A DNA stretch of 64,000 nt, from NCBI RefSeq assembly GCF_001570525.1, contig NZ_BBXC01000007.1, forward strand, positions 1,062,679-1,126,678, in the 5' to 3' direction. The position numbers were made by a program, and so were the translations under genes. Origin of the DNA: Herbidospora sakaeratensis (GTDB taxonomy: Bacteria; Actinomycetota; Actinomycetes; Streptosporangiales; Streptosporangiaceae). Positions 33,504-41,477 of the stretch are shown here, piece by piece. Positions within the stretch are counted from its first letter, which is position 1. Every line of letters begins with the position of its first letter. Below the pieces are notes generated by a model. The model saw only the letters and a list, made by a program, of their open reading frames with translations, ran no database searches and had not been told where the DNA came from.

Positions 33504-33914
33504 ATGAAGAAGAGATTGATCGCCGCCGGTCTGACCGCCCTCGCCCTCGCGGCCGGCAGCCCCGCCCAGGCCGCCGCCGGCATCCACTGGGGCCCGGTGA
33601 ACTCCACGAACGGCCGCGCCCAGGCCGACGTCCGCATCACCCCGTTCACCGCCCAGACCTTCGTCGTCTACGGCAAACTGCGCGACCGCTCGCCGTCGCA
33701 CTGCGCCTACATCCGGGCGCGTTTCCACTACACGGGCGGCGGCACCGGCTGGAGCCGGGCCAGGACGACGTGCTCGGCGACGTCGTTCCGGCTGGGCTCC
33801 GACGGCCAGGTGAAGCGCGTCGACGTGAAGGTCTGCCTGTACGCGGCCAGGAAGACCTCCCGCTGCTACGTCGAGAAGATCACCCCGGAGATCATCGCGA
33901 ACTGGCCTCAGTAG
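33504..33914 (+). CDS. Small secreted protein
   Basis: A 136-residue precursor with a signal peptide (MKKR, LIAAGLTALALAAGSPAQA, cleavage near residue 24). The mature beta-rich domain of about 110 residues carries four cysteines (SHCAYIRARFHY, ARTTCSATSF, VKVCLYAARK, SRCYVEK). No family recognised. It is transcribed away from the AfsR-like gene and its end overlaps the kinase gene's end by 7 bp, on the opposite strand. Confidence 0.72.
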   Translation: MKKRLIAAGLTALALAAGSPAQAAAGIHWGPVNSTNGRAQADVRITPFTAQTFVVYGKLRDRSPSHCAYIRARFHYTGGGTGWSRARTTCSATSFRLGSDGQVKRVDVKVCLYAARKTSRCYVEKITPEIIANWPQ

Positions 33915-35542
33915 GCGAAGTAGGTCCCGTCGCCCGACTTCCCGGGCACCGCGCCCACGCAGCGGTAGGAGTGGTCGCCCGCCTCGAACGCCTCCTTGGT
34001 CGGCGGCAGCACGCTGGGCGACCACTGGTCGGCCGTCACCTTCCGCGCCGTCCCCTGCCGGGACGCCAGCAGCGTCGCCATCGAGCAGAGCTTGGCGACC
34101 GTGGGGTGCTTCTCCAGGGTGTTGCCGTTCCAGGTGACGGCGTCGGCCGGCATCGGCGCGATGGCGTAGGTCTCCCACGCGTGCTGCGCCTCGCACCCCA
34201 CCCGGGGGGCGGTGACCGCCCCGGCCAGGCTGAGGATGCTCTCCCAGCACTCGGGCACCTTGACGCACGCCGCGCCCGCGAGGGCCTTGGCCGCCGCGCA
34301 GTTCTCCGTGTACGTCGCCACGTCGGCCGGGATGCCGACCGCCGCCTTCTCGGCCTTCCCGGCGTCGTCGCCCTGCGGGGCCGCGCCGTCGTAGGTCGCC
34401 GGGGGGTCGGCGCGCTGCCCCTCGATGACCCAGTAGGCGATGCCGCCGCCCAGCAGCAACGCGAAGAACACCGCCGCGATGACGAACCCGACCGGCGAGG
34501 TCCGCCGCGCCGGCGGGGGCGGCGGCGGGCGGTAGCCGGGCGGCCGGGTGGCGGCGTGGTGCTGCACCGGCCCGTGGTGCGGGCTGACGGTGTGCGGGCC
34601 GACCGCGCCGGGCCCGCCGACCCGGACGTCCTGGAACGGCGGCCGCAGCGGCGGCGGCTGGTAGGGCGGGGGAGCGGGCACCGGGGCGACCGGCCGCGCG
34701 GCGGTCGCGTTGCCGTCGGCGTCGAGCGTCGCCAGCGCGTCGCGCAGTTCGGCGGCGGTCTGGGTGCGCTGCGCGGGGTCGGTGACGAGGGCGTGCCGGA
34801 GCACGTTCAGCAACCCCTGCGGCACCCCCGGCACGTCGGGCACCGGCTGGCGGTGCAGCGCCATGATGACCGCGATGTTGGCCACGCCGGTGGCCGGGAA
34901 CCGCGGCGGCCGCCCGTTCAGCAGCGCGTAGAACGTCGCCGCGAGCGAGTAGACGTCGCCCTGCGCGGTCGGCTCGACCAGCTCGAACGCCTCCGGCGGC
35001 GCGTAGGCCGGGGTGAGCGACTCGCGGGTGACCGACAACTCGGCGCCCTCGCCCTTGGACGGCATGGTGGCCAGCCCGAAGTCCGACAGCGCCACCTGGC
35101 CGTAGCCGTTCATCAGGATGTTCGCCGGCTTGATGTCGCGGTGCAGCACCCCGTTGGCGTGCGCGGCGGCGACCGCGTCGGAGATCTTGATCCCGATGTC
35201 GCGCACCTCGCGTACCGAGAACGGGCCCCGGTCCTTGAGCCGGTCGGCGAGGCTGCCGCCGGGGCACAACTCCAGCACCATGAACGGACGCCCGTCGCCG
35301 AGCACCCCCGCGTCGTAGACGTCGGCGACGTTGGGGTGCCCCGACAGGGCCCCGGCCGAGGTGACCTCGCGCATGAAGCGCCGCCGGTCACGGTCGTTGA
35401 CCAGGACCCTGTTGTCGATCTTCAGTGCGACCTCGCGGCCGACGGCGAGCTGCCGGGCCCGATACACGATGCCGAACCCGCCCTGGCCGAGGATGCCGAG
35501 CACCTCGTACCCCTGGACGAGCGGGGCGCTCGCCTCACTCAT
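33908..35542 (-). CDS. Membrane Ser/Thr protein kinase (Pkn type)
   Basis: A 544-residue receptor-like Hanks kinase. The kinase domain (about residues 12-265) has the P-loop GQGGFGIVYRA, the VALKI lysine, the catalytic loop HRDIKPANIL, DFGLA and the APPE motif. A Pro-rich juxtamembrane linker (about 285-350) precedes one transmembrane helix (VGFVIAAVFFALLLGGGIAYW). An extracellular domain of about 160 residues has several cysteines (ENCAAAK, ACVKVPECW, GCEAQHAW). No PASTA repeats are present, so the ligand is unknown. The ATG at 35542 was preferred to one four codons upstream. It may phosphorylate FHA partners, but no link to the FHA gene at 17.3 kb can be shown. Confidence 0.9.
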   Translation of the reverse strand: MSEASAPLVQGYEVLGILGQGGFGIVYRARQLAVGREVALKIDNRVLVNDRDRRRFMREVTSAGALSGHPNVADVYDAGVLGDGRPFMVLELCPGGSLADRLKDRGPFSVREVRDIGIKISDAVAAAHANGVLHRDIKPANILMNGYGQVALSDFGLATMPSKGEGAELSVTRESLTPAYAPPEAFELVEPTAQGDVYSLAATFYALLNGRPPRFPATGVANIAVIMALHRQPVPDVPGVPQGLLNVLRHALVTDPAQRTQTAAELRDALATLDADGNATAARPVAPVPAPPPYQPPPLRPPFQDVRVGGPGAVGPHTVSPHHGPVQHHAATRPPGYRPPPPPPARRTSPVGFVIAAVFFALLLGGGIAYWVIEGQRADPPATYDGAAPQGDDAGKAEKAAVGIPADVATYTENCAAAKALAGAACVKVPECWESILSLAGAVTAPRVGCEAQHAWETYAIAPMPADAVTWNGNTLEKHPTVAKLCSMATLLASRQGTARKVTADQWSPSVLPPTKEAFEAGDHSYRCVGAVPGKSGDGTYFAY

Positions 35543-35566
35543 GATCCGGGACATTACCGTAGAAGT

Positions 35567-36388
35567 TCACTCTCCGAAGCGGGACAACCGCCCTTTGGAC
35601 CGGGCGTGCCGCAGCGTCGCGCCGTAGAGCCACAACGCCGCCGCGACGTAGCCGACGTCGAGCGCGGCGGCCACCGCGAGCGTGTCCCACGGGACGGGCG
35701 CGCCCCCCAGCACCGCCCGCATGCCCTCGAACACGTGGCTGGCCGGAACGGCGCCCGCCAGCCACTGGAGCGGCTCGGGCAGCACCGAGACCGGGTAGAA
35801 GACGCCCGCGACCGGCTGGAACACGAACACCAGGCTCCACGCGACGACCTGCGCGCCCTCGCCGAACCGCAACACCGCCGAGATCGCCACCAGCGCCAGC
35901 GCCCAGCCGAGCACGAGCAGCACCGCCATGAACGGGATCAGCCCGATCCCGACGGTGAACAGCCCGAACCCGTAGAGCACGTAGGCCAGCGTCACCATCA
36001 CCGCGAGCCCGCCCGCGATCTTGATGAGCGAGAAGAGCACCAGCCCCGTGACGTACTCGCCCGCCGTCACCGGGGTGACGTGCAGGTTGATGAGGTTGCG
36101 GCTCCAGACGTCCTCCAGGAACCCGATCGCCACCTCGTTGGAGGCCCGGTGGAGCACCTGCCAGAGCAGGACCGCGCCCAGCAACATCGACACCACGAAG
36201 GGCACCTTGTTGGCCTGGAGGAACAGGGTGACGTACCCCCACACCACCAGTTCGATGACCGGCCAGAACAGGATCTCGAACACCCGGATCGGGCTGCGCC
36301 GCATCGCGGCCAGATCGCGGTAGACCACCCCGGCGATCCGCCGCCGCCGGGCCCTCGTGCTGTGCGGTTCGAACGCGATCGCCGTCAC
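35567..36388 (-). CDS. ABC-2 type transporter permease
   Basis: A 273-residue membrane protein with six predicted helices (ILFWPVIELVVWGYVTLFL, VVSMLLGAVLLWQVL, LVAISAVLRFG, WSLVFVFQPVAGVFYPVSVLP). The last is the ABC-2 signature region. The GTG start overlaps the stop of the upstream ATPase (minus strand), making a two-gene exporter operon. The substrate is unknown. The PVSVLPEPLQWLAGAVPASHVFEGMR segment region is characteristic of multidrug/polysaccharide-type permeases. Confidence 0.88.
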   Translation of the reverse strand: MTAIAFEPHSTRARRRRIAGVVYRDLAAMRRSPIRVFEILFWPVIELVVWGYVTLFLQANKVPFVVSMLLGAVLLWQVLHRASNEVAIGFLEDVWSRNLINLHVTPVTAGEYVTGLVLFSLIKIAGGLAVMVTLAYVLYGFGLFTVGIGLIPFMAVLLVLGWALALVAISAVLRFGEGAQVVAWSLVFVFQPVAGVFYPVSVLPEPLQWLAGAVPASHVFEGMRAVLGGAPVPWDTLAVAAALDVGYVAAALWLYGATLRHARSKGRLSRFGE

Positions 36389-37116
36389 GCCGGCACCCCC
36401 TCACGCGCGACCTTGAGGAACACCTCTTCGAGGTCGACGACCCCGAAGTGGGCCGCCAGCTCCGCGGCCGACCCGCTGGCCACGATCCGCCCGGCGGCCA
36501 GGAAGTGGATGGTGTCGCACATGCGCTCCACTTCGAGCATGTTGTGCGAGGTGATGAGCAGCGCCGTCCCGGTCTCCCGCGCGACCGAGACCAGCAGGTT
36601 CCTGATCCGCTCCCCGGCGTCGGGGTCGAGCGCCGCCGTCGGCTCGTCGAGGATCAGCAGCTCGGGATCGTTGAGCAGCGCCTTCCCGAGCTGGACCCGG
36701 GTGTGCTGCCCCGACGACAGGTCGGAGGTCCGCCGCTTCAGCAGCGGCCCGATCTCCAGCAGCTCCGCGACCTCGGCCACCCGCCGCCGGGGGTCGCGCA
36801 GCCCGTAGAGCCGCGCGAACGAGTTCAGCACCTCCCGCACGTGCAGCACCCCCGGCAACCCGAGATAACTGGCCGAGAAGTTCACCCGGCTCAGCACCTC
36901 GGTCCGGTGCTTCTGCAGATCGAGCCCGAACATCGACACCCGGCCGGAATCGGGGGTGACGAGCCCGAGCAGCATGTGGAGCGTGGTCGACTTCCCGGCC
37001 CCGTTGGGCCCGAGCAGCGCGGTGATCTCCCCTTCGCCGACGGACAGATCCACCCCGTCGACGGCCTGAACCGGCCCGAAGCGTTTGGTCAGGGATTGGG
37101 CTTCAAGAATGGCCAC
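36385..37116 (-). CDS. ABC transporter ATP-binding protein
   Basis: A 243-residue ATPase with Walker A GPNGAGKST, the signature variant DLSSGQHTRVQLGKAL, Walker B LLILDEPTAALD and the H-loop TSHNMLEVE. It is coupled to the permease by overlap. The GTG at 37116 opens the conserved ILEAQSLTKRFG start. The ribosome-binding site is weak and an upstream start (up to 37182) cannot be excluded, though the extra codons look poor. Confidence 0.86.
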   Translation of the reverse strand: MAILEAQSLTKRFGPVQAVDGVDLSVGEGEITALLGPNGAGKSTTLHMLLGLVTPDSGRVSMFGLDLQKHRTEVLSRVNFSASYLGLPGVLHVREVLNSFARLYGLRDPRRRVAEVAELLEIGPLLKRRTSDLSSGQHTRVQLGKALLNDPELLILDEPTAALDPDAGERIRNLLVSVARETGTALLITSHNMLEVERMCDTIHFLAAGRIVASGSAAELAAHFGVVDLEEVFLKVAREGVPA

Positions 37117-37162
37117 TTGGCCAACGATCCGTCGCGGCCAAGCACCGCCGCAACGCATTTTC

Positions 37163-37179
37163 ACCGACCGCGCGTCGGT
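37163..37179. promoter_or_regulatory. Palindrome ACCGAC-N5-GTCGGT in a divergent promoter
   Basis: A perfect 6-bp inverted repeat around CGCGC lies midway in the 101-bp gap between the divergent ABC operon and the MDR oxidoreductase. Its size and sequence resemble TetR-type operators of actinobacteria. No regulator gene is adjacent, so the controller would act in trans. Confidence 0.35.
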
Positions 37180-37217
37180 CACCGGGACCGGGCGGGTCGT
37201 CCGGATGGAATCGGATC

Positions 37218-38312
37218 ATGAACCAGACGTTCCTCGGTGTCGGCTACACGCGCGACCACGCCGGGCTGCCCCTTGAGGCGGTCCCGGTCACCGTTCCCGG
37301 GCCGGAGCCCGACCAGGTGCTGATCCGGGTCGCCGCCTCGTCGCTCAACCCGCTGGAGTACAAGCTCGCCGAGCTCAACTTCCTCGGCCGCACCCCTCCC
37401 GTCGCCCTCGGGTTCGACCTCGCGGGCGTCGTGGCGGGGGTGGGCGGCGACGTCACCGGCCTGGCCGCCGGCGACGCGGTGGTGGCCATGGCCGACCTGG
37501 ACGGCGACGGCGGCTGGGCGGCGACCGGCGGGGGTTCCTTCGCCCTGGCCCGCCGGTTCCTCACCGTCCGCAAGCCGCCGTCGCTGGGTTTCCGCGACGG
37601 CGCGGCGTTGCCGATGTGCTTCCTGTCGGCCTTCGCGGGGCTCTACGGACGGGTCCGGCCCGGGGACGTCGTCTACGTCCCCGGCGGGGGCGGCGGGGTC
37701 GGGCATCTGGCCGTGCAGATGGCGGCCCGGACGCTGGACGCCGCGATCGTCGTCAGCAGCGGCGGCGGCCCCGAGTCGATCGAGCTGGCCCGGCGGTCGG
37801 GCGCGCACCACGTCTTCGACTACAAGCACGACGACATCGCCGCCGAGATCGGGAGGCTGACCGGCGGCCGGGGCGTCGACCTCGTCTTCGACGCCACCTA
37901 CGACGAGGGGAGCTTCGCGGCGACCGCGGCGACCGTCCGGCGGGGCGGCGACTGGGTCGTGCTCGGCGTCGGGCCCGGCCGGACGACCCGCGTCGCCGAG
38001 ACCCGCAGCCCGGTCGACGGGATCCTGGCCGAGCGCGGGGCCCGGCACGTCAACGTCAACCTGCTGCGCTACTTCTCCGAACCGGAATTGCTCGACGACG
38101 AGGCGCGCGGCTTCCTCGGGCGCGGCATGGAACTGGCGATGGAGTGGGCGGACCGGGGGCTCGTGGTCCCGCACGTCGGGCAGACCATCGAGAGCGGCGT
38201 GGACGCCGTCAACGCCGGCCTGCGCACGCTGAAGGCCGGAGGGGGCGTCCACGGGAAGATCGCGGTGATCGTGGACCGGGACCTCACACGAGGCGATGCC
38301 CGTAACGGGTGA
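37218..38312 (+). CDS. Zinc-independent MDR (quinone-oxidoreductase-like) dehydrogenase
   Basis: A 364-residue medium-chain dehydrogenase/reductase. It has the GroES-like N-domain (VRVAASSLNPLEYKLAEL pattern, FDLAGVV) and the NAD(P)-binding loop YVPGGGGGVGHLAVQ, with no zinc-ligand cysteine cluster, as in the QOR/enoyl-reductase branch. It is likely a soluble NADPH-dependent reductase of unknown substrate. The last 29 bp overlap the convergent HD-domain gene. Confidence 0.85.
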   Translation: MNQTFLGVGYTRDHAGLPLEAVPVTVPGPEPDQVLIRVAASSLNPLEYKLAELNFLGRTPPVALGFDLAGVVAGVGGDVTGLAAGDAVVAMADLDGDGGWAATGGGSFALARRFLTVRKPPSLGFRDGAALPMCFLSAFAGLYGRVRPGDVVYVPGGGGGVGHLAVQMAARTLDAAIVVSSGGGPESIELARRSGAHHVFDYKHDDIAAEIGRLTGGRGVDLVFDATYDEGSFAATAATVRRGGDWVVLGVGPGRTTRVAETRSPVDGILAERGARHVNVNLLRYFSEPELLDDEARGFLGRGMELAMEWADRGLVVPHVGQTIESGVDAVNAGLRTLKAGGGVHGKIAVIVDRDLTRGDARNG

Positions 38313-38856
38313 CGAGGGGCGCCAGGTCGGGCTCGCCGAACCGGGCCCGCATCGCGTCGAAGCGCTCGACCTTGTCGGAGCCGAAGCGGCCGATCCGGGC
38401 GGCGAAGGCGGTCGCCGTGAAGAAGGCGGGCGGATCGGACTTGCTGTGGAACTTGTCGGCGTACATGACGAGCGCCTCCTCGCCCGTCTCCGCGACGTAG
38501 TCGCCGAGCGGGATCGGCAGGTTCTGCGCCACGATGTCGGCCCGGCGCAGGCCCACGCCCGTGTGACAGGAGGCGAACCGCCGGATCGCCTCCGGCATCC
38601 CGGCCTCGGCGAGCAGTTCGTGCCCCAGCACACCGTGGCGCACGTAGGGGGCGTCGCCGAGCCGGTAGACCCCGATGTCGTGGACGAGGCACCCGGCCCG
38701 CACCAGGTCGGCGTCGAGCTCCTCCGCGCACCGCGACAGCAGCTGCTCCGCGATGGCCCACACGATCTCGCAGTGGGTGTGCACGACCTCCAACGCCTCC
38801 GGCGAGGGCGCGTGCGCGCGGTGCAGCGCGCGGATCTCCCGATCGGTCGGGATCAT
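38284..38856 (-). CDS. HD-domain phosphohydrolase-like protein
   Basis: A 190-residue HD superfamily protein. Metal ligands are visible as VVHTHCEIV (His), GCLVHDIGVY (the HD pair), a histidine in VRHGVLGHELL and a late aspartate in MYADKFHS. The fold hydrolyses phosphoesters, often nucleotides. The specific substrate is unknown. The ATG overlaps the stop of the lipoprotein gene by 4 bp, making it the last gene of an LtrA-lipoprotein-HD run. Confidence 0.82.
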   Translation of the reverse strand: MIPTDREIRALHRAHAPSPEALEVVHTHCEIVWAIAEQLLSRCAEELDADLVRAGCLVHDIGVYRLGDAPYVRHGVLGHELLAEAGMPEAIRRFASCHTGVGLRRADIVAQNLPIPLGDYVAETGEEALVMYADKFHSKSDPPAFFTATAFAARIGRFGSDKVERFDAMRARFGEPDLAPLVTRYGHRLV

Positions 38857-39689
38857 CGTTTCATTCCCCGGACGACCGGCAGCCCGCCGCCGGCGTCGAG
38901 GACGAGCCGGTCGCCGAGCGGCCGGGCGAGCGTCACGGTCGCCGTGGCCGTCTTCAGGGCCAGCGGGCACGCCCCGTCGCCGCCGGTCGGCGACGACTCC
39001 ACGCCGACCACCACCACCCGGTCGGTCTCGTGGACGAGGACCTTCTCCACCGTCTCGCACATGCCGAAGCCGTAACGCACGAGCAGGTCGCGGCCCCGCA
39101 CGAGGTCGAAGGCCATGATCCGGGCGGGATCAGCACCCGTCGGGCGCGGCGTGACGACCGAGGGGTCGACGGCCACCCGGAAGAAGGGCTGGTCGAGCCC
39201 TTCGGCGGTGAAGCGCCACGCGGGGGCCTGGATCGTGCCGCGGCTGGTCTCCATGGGCACCGAGCCCAGCGTCACGTCCGTGAAGACCAACTGGCGGCAG
39301 CCCTTGGCCGGGCAGGGGTCCTCGATGAGGTGGGAGCTGCCGCTGACCTCGGCGTACGCGGCCGCCGCGGAGACGAGCGGGACGTGGGAGACCGTTCCGT
39401 CGGGCCAGCGGACCGGCGCGGGGGAGGGGGCCTGCGAGGGCGGCGTGACGGCCAGCCGCCACGCCTTGTTGTGGGCGCTGCGGTTGGCCCAGGAGGGCAA
39501 CCGGCCGGTGATCCACCCGTAGGGGTTCAGCACCCCCAGCGGCACGAAGCCGGTGCGCCAGGCCCGGTCGTCGGCCGACCCCTGCCACTGGGCCGCCACC
39601 TGCCGGGCCCGGCCCTCGAAGTCACCGGTGGAGTCGCAGGAGACCAGGAGCAGCACGAAGGACAGGCGCAGGAGCAGGTTCCGGCTCAT
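38853..39689 (-). CDS. Putative lipoprotein of unknown function
   Basis: A 278-residue protein. A type II signal peptide MSRNLLLRLSFVLLLVSC ends at Cys18 (lipobox LVSC). The exported domain has paired cysteines (EDPCPAKGCRQLVF, MCETVEKV, ACPLALK). No family was recognised. Both ends overlap neighbours by exactly one base beyond the stop (ATGA), linking it translationally to LtrA upstream and the HD protein downstream. The constant coupling suggests the three work together at the membrane, but no mechanism is visible. Confidence 0.72.
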   Translation of the reverse strand: MSRNLLLRLSFVLLLVSCDSTGDFEGRARQVAAQWQGSADDRAWRTGFVPLGVLNPYGWITGRLPSWANRSAHNKAWRLAVTPPSQAPSPAPVRWPDGTVSHVPLVSAAAAYAEVSGSSHLIEDPCPAKGCRQLVFTDVTLGSVPMETSRGTIQAPAWRFTAEGLDQPFFRVAVDPSVVTPRPTGADPARIMAFDLVRGRDLLVRYGFGMCETVEKVLVHETDRVVVVGVESSPTGGDGACPLALKTATATVTLARPLGDRLVLDAGGGLPVVRGMKR

Positions 39690-40852
39690 CAGGCGAGTAT
39701 GCGTGACGCGCGGTGCTCCGCCGCCAGCATCGTCACCAGAACCAGCACCAGAAGCGCCAATTGGGCCGTCGCCGACCACAGGCCCGCCGCCGCCGTCGCC
39801 AGGGCGGCCGCCGCCGCCAGGCTCCTGATCGGGGTCTGCCGCAGCGTGAGCACCCGGCGGAACCAGAAGTCGCCCGCCAGGTAGAGGGCGACCCCGAGGC
39901 CGAGCATGATCGCCGCCGACGGCTTGAGCGGGTCGAGGGGGTGGCCGATGACCTTCTTGATGCCGCCGGACACCGCGACGACGCCCAGCAGGATCGGGAT
40001 GTGCCCGTAGAAGTAGGCGCCCAGGATCATCCGCGTCCGGGTGACCGGTTCGGCCGCCGCCAGGGCGTGCTCGGCCCTCGTCTCGTCGTCGCCGCCGAAG
40101 TAGGCCCACCACAGGCACGCCGCCAGGCACAGGCCCAGCGCGCCCGCGAACCCGAGGCCCAGGTCGACGGTCAGGTCGGCGGCACCGATGCCGATCGCGA
40201 GCATCGACTCGCCGAGGACGACGATCACCAGCAGGCCGTGCCGCTCGACCACATGGGCCGCGCGCAGGGTGAAGCCCCGCTGGCCGATGAAGTAGGGGCT
40301 GCCCCAGAGCAGGACCAGCGCCGCCGCCCACAGCAGGTAGTCGTACGGCGCGGGCGTGAAGGCCGCCACGCCGATGAGCGCCGTGGCCGCCAGGTTGAAC
40401 GGGATCACCCGCACGATCGCCCGGGTGGCCTGCAGGTAGAGCGCGCCGTGCACGACGACCAGCAGCAGGTAGCCGACCGCGAAGGCGGGGCCGCCGCCGT
40501 CGAACGTGGACGGGATCGCCAGGGCCATGAGGAGGAAGCCGGTCATGCCCAGCAGCACCAGGACGCGCCGCGCGGGGCGTACCGGCGGGACGACGTTGAG
40601 CAGCCAGACGTAGCCGGAGTACATCCACCACATCACCCCGAACACGAGCACGACCTGCAGCGTGCTCTCGCCGATGGTGACGGCGGGGTGGCCGGGCGCG
40701 GGCGTCTCCAGGCCGGTGACCAGGAGGTGGGTCAGTTGGGTGACGGTGAAGACGAAGACGAGGTCGAAGAAGAGCTCGAGCGTGGAGACCCGTAACTCGG
40801 GCTCGGGGGCGCTCTGTTCGGCGGGTTCGGCGAACCACGCGGGAAGCCGCAT
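39689..40852 (-). CDS. Low-temperature-requirement A family membrane protein
   Basis: A 387-residue polytopic membrane protein of the LtrA family, with about ten hydrophobic helices and the family-typical start STLELFFDLVFVFTVTQL (about residues 24-41). ERHGLLVIVVLGESMLAIG carries the conserved polar residues. The function is unestablished in general, and names derive from a Listeria cold-sensitive mutant. It is first in the minus-strand run and divergent from the PPDK operon. Confidence 0.85.
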   Translation of the reverse strand: MRLPAWFAEPAEQSAPEPELRVSTLELFFDLVFVFTVTQLTHLLVTGLETPAPGHPAVTIGESTLQVVLVFGVMWWMYSGYVWLLNVVPPVRPARRVLVLLGMTGFLLMALAIPSTFDGGGPAFAVGYLLLVVVHGALYLQATRAIVRVIPFNLAATALIGVAAFTPAPYDYLLWAAALVLLWGSPYFIGQRGFTLRAAHVVERHGLLVIVVLGESMLAIGIGAADLTVDLGLGFAGALGLCLAACLWWAYFGGDDETRAEHALAAAEPVTRTRMILGAYFYGHIPILLGVVAVSGGIKKVIGHPLDPLKPSAAIMLGLGVALYLAGDFWFRRVLTLRQTPIRSLAAAAALATAAAGLWSATAQLALLVLVLVTMLAAEHRASRILA

Positions 40853-40889
40853 ATCAGAAGATTGTCAGGTAATCGAGTAATCATGCAAT

Positions 40890-40925
40890 CAGATGTTCAG
40901 AACATCTGGATGGTCTCAGTATGCT
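40890..40925 (+). promoter_or_regulatory. 19-bp palindrome and leaderless promoter of the PPDK-like operon
   Basis: CAGATGTTCAGAACATCTG at 40890-40908 is a perfect inverted repeat (9-bp arms, 1-bp centre). A TATGCT -10 element at 40920-40925 lies 7 bp before the GTG at 40932, predicting that transcription starts at the start codon. The -35 position falls inside the palindrome, so a bound protein would block the polymerase. The first gene of the operon encodes a winged-helix-like protein that could be the binder. Confidence 0.6.
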
Positions 40926-40931
40926 CGTCGG

Positions 40932-41477
40932 GTGCTGACCCTCCACACCCTGCGCTGCGCCGGTTCCACCACCCTCGCGCGGCTGGCCGAGATCGCCGGC
41001 CGGGCCGAGCCCGGCGTCGAGTCGGAGCTGATCGACCTGGCCGTGGCCGGGCTGGTGACGTTCGAGCCGGGCCCCTTCGGCGGGTGGAGCATCACGCCGG
41101 CGGGCCGGGCCGCCCACGCCGCGTGGATCGCCGACGAACTCGACGCCGCCGGGACCCGGCCCGAGGTGGCGGGGGCGCTCGACCGGTTCCTGCCGCTCAA
41201 CGCCGAACTGCTCGACCTGTGCGCGGCGTGGCAGCTGCGGCCCGACGTGCGGGTGCTCACGCTGCTCGACGACCTCGACCGGCGGGCCGAGCCGGTCTGC
41301 GCCGACCTGACCGGGGCGCTGCCCCGGTTCGGCCGCTACCGCGTGCGGCTCGCCGAGGCGCTGGCGCGGGTGCAGGCGGGGGAGACCCGCTACGTGACCG
41401 ACGACCTGGCGTCCTACCACGTCATCTGGTTCCAACTGCACGAAGACCTGCTGCTCACGCTCGGCCTCCCCCGGTGA
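40932..41477 (+). CDS. Winged-helix-like protein coupled to a PPDK-like enzyme
   Basis: A 181-residue protein. The N-terminal 60 residues fit a winged helix (LTLHTLRCAGSTTLARLAE, ELIDLAVAGLVTFEPG, GWSITPAGRAAHAAW, the last being the wing). The remainder is helical. The GTG at 40932 matches the predicted transcription start. The stop overlaps the next gene as GTGA. A role as a regulator, or as a subunit of the PPDK-like enzyme, is inferred from this coupling. Confidence 0.72.
   Translation: MLTLHTLRCAGSTTLARLAEIAGRAEPGVESELIDLAVAGLVTFEPGPFGGWSITPAGRAAHAAWIADELDAAGTRPEVAGALDRFLPLNAELLDLCAAWQLRPDVRVLTLLDDLDRRAEPVCADLTGALPRFGRYRVRLAEALARVQAGETRYVTDDLASYHVIWFQLHEDLLLTLGLPR

Noticed and set aside
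33470-36808. 1112-codon plus-strand frame over the kinase and ABC permease genes
   Set aside because: Antisense composition artefact. The opposite strand contains the recognisable kinase and permease.
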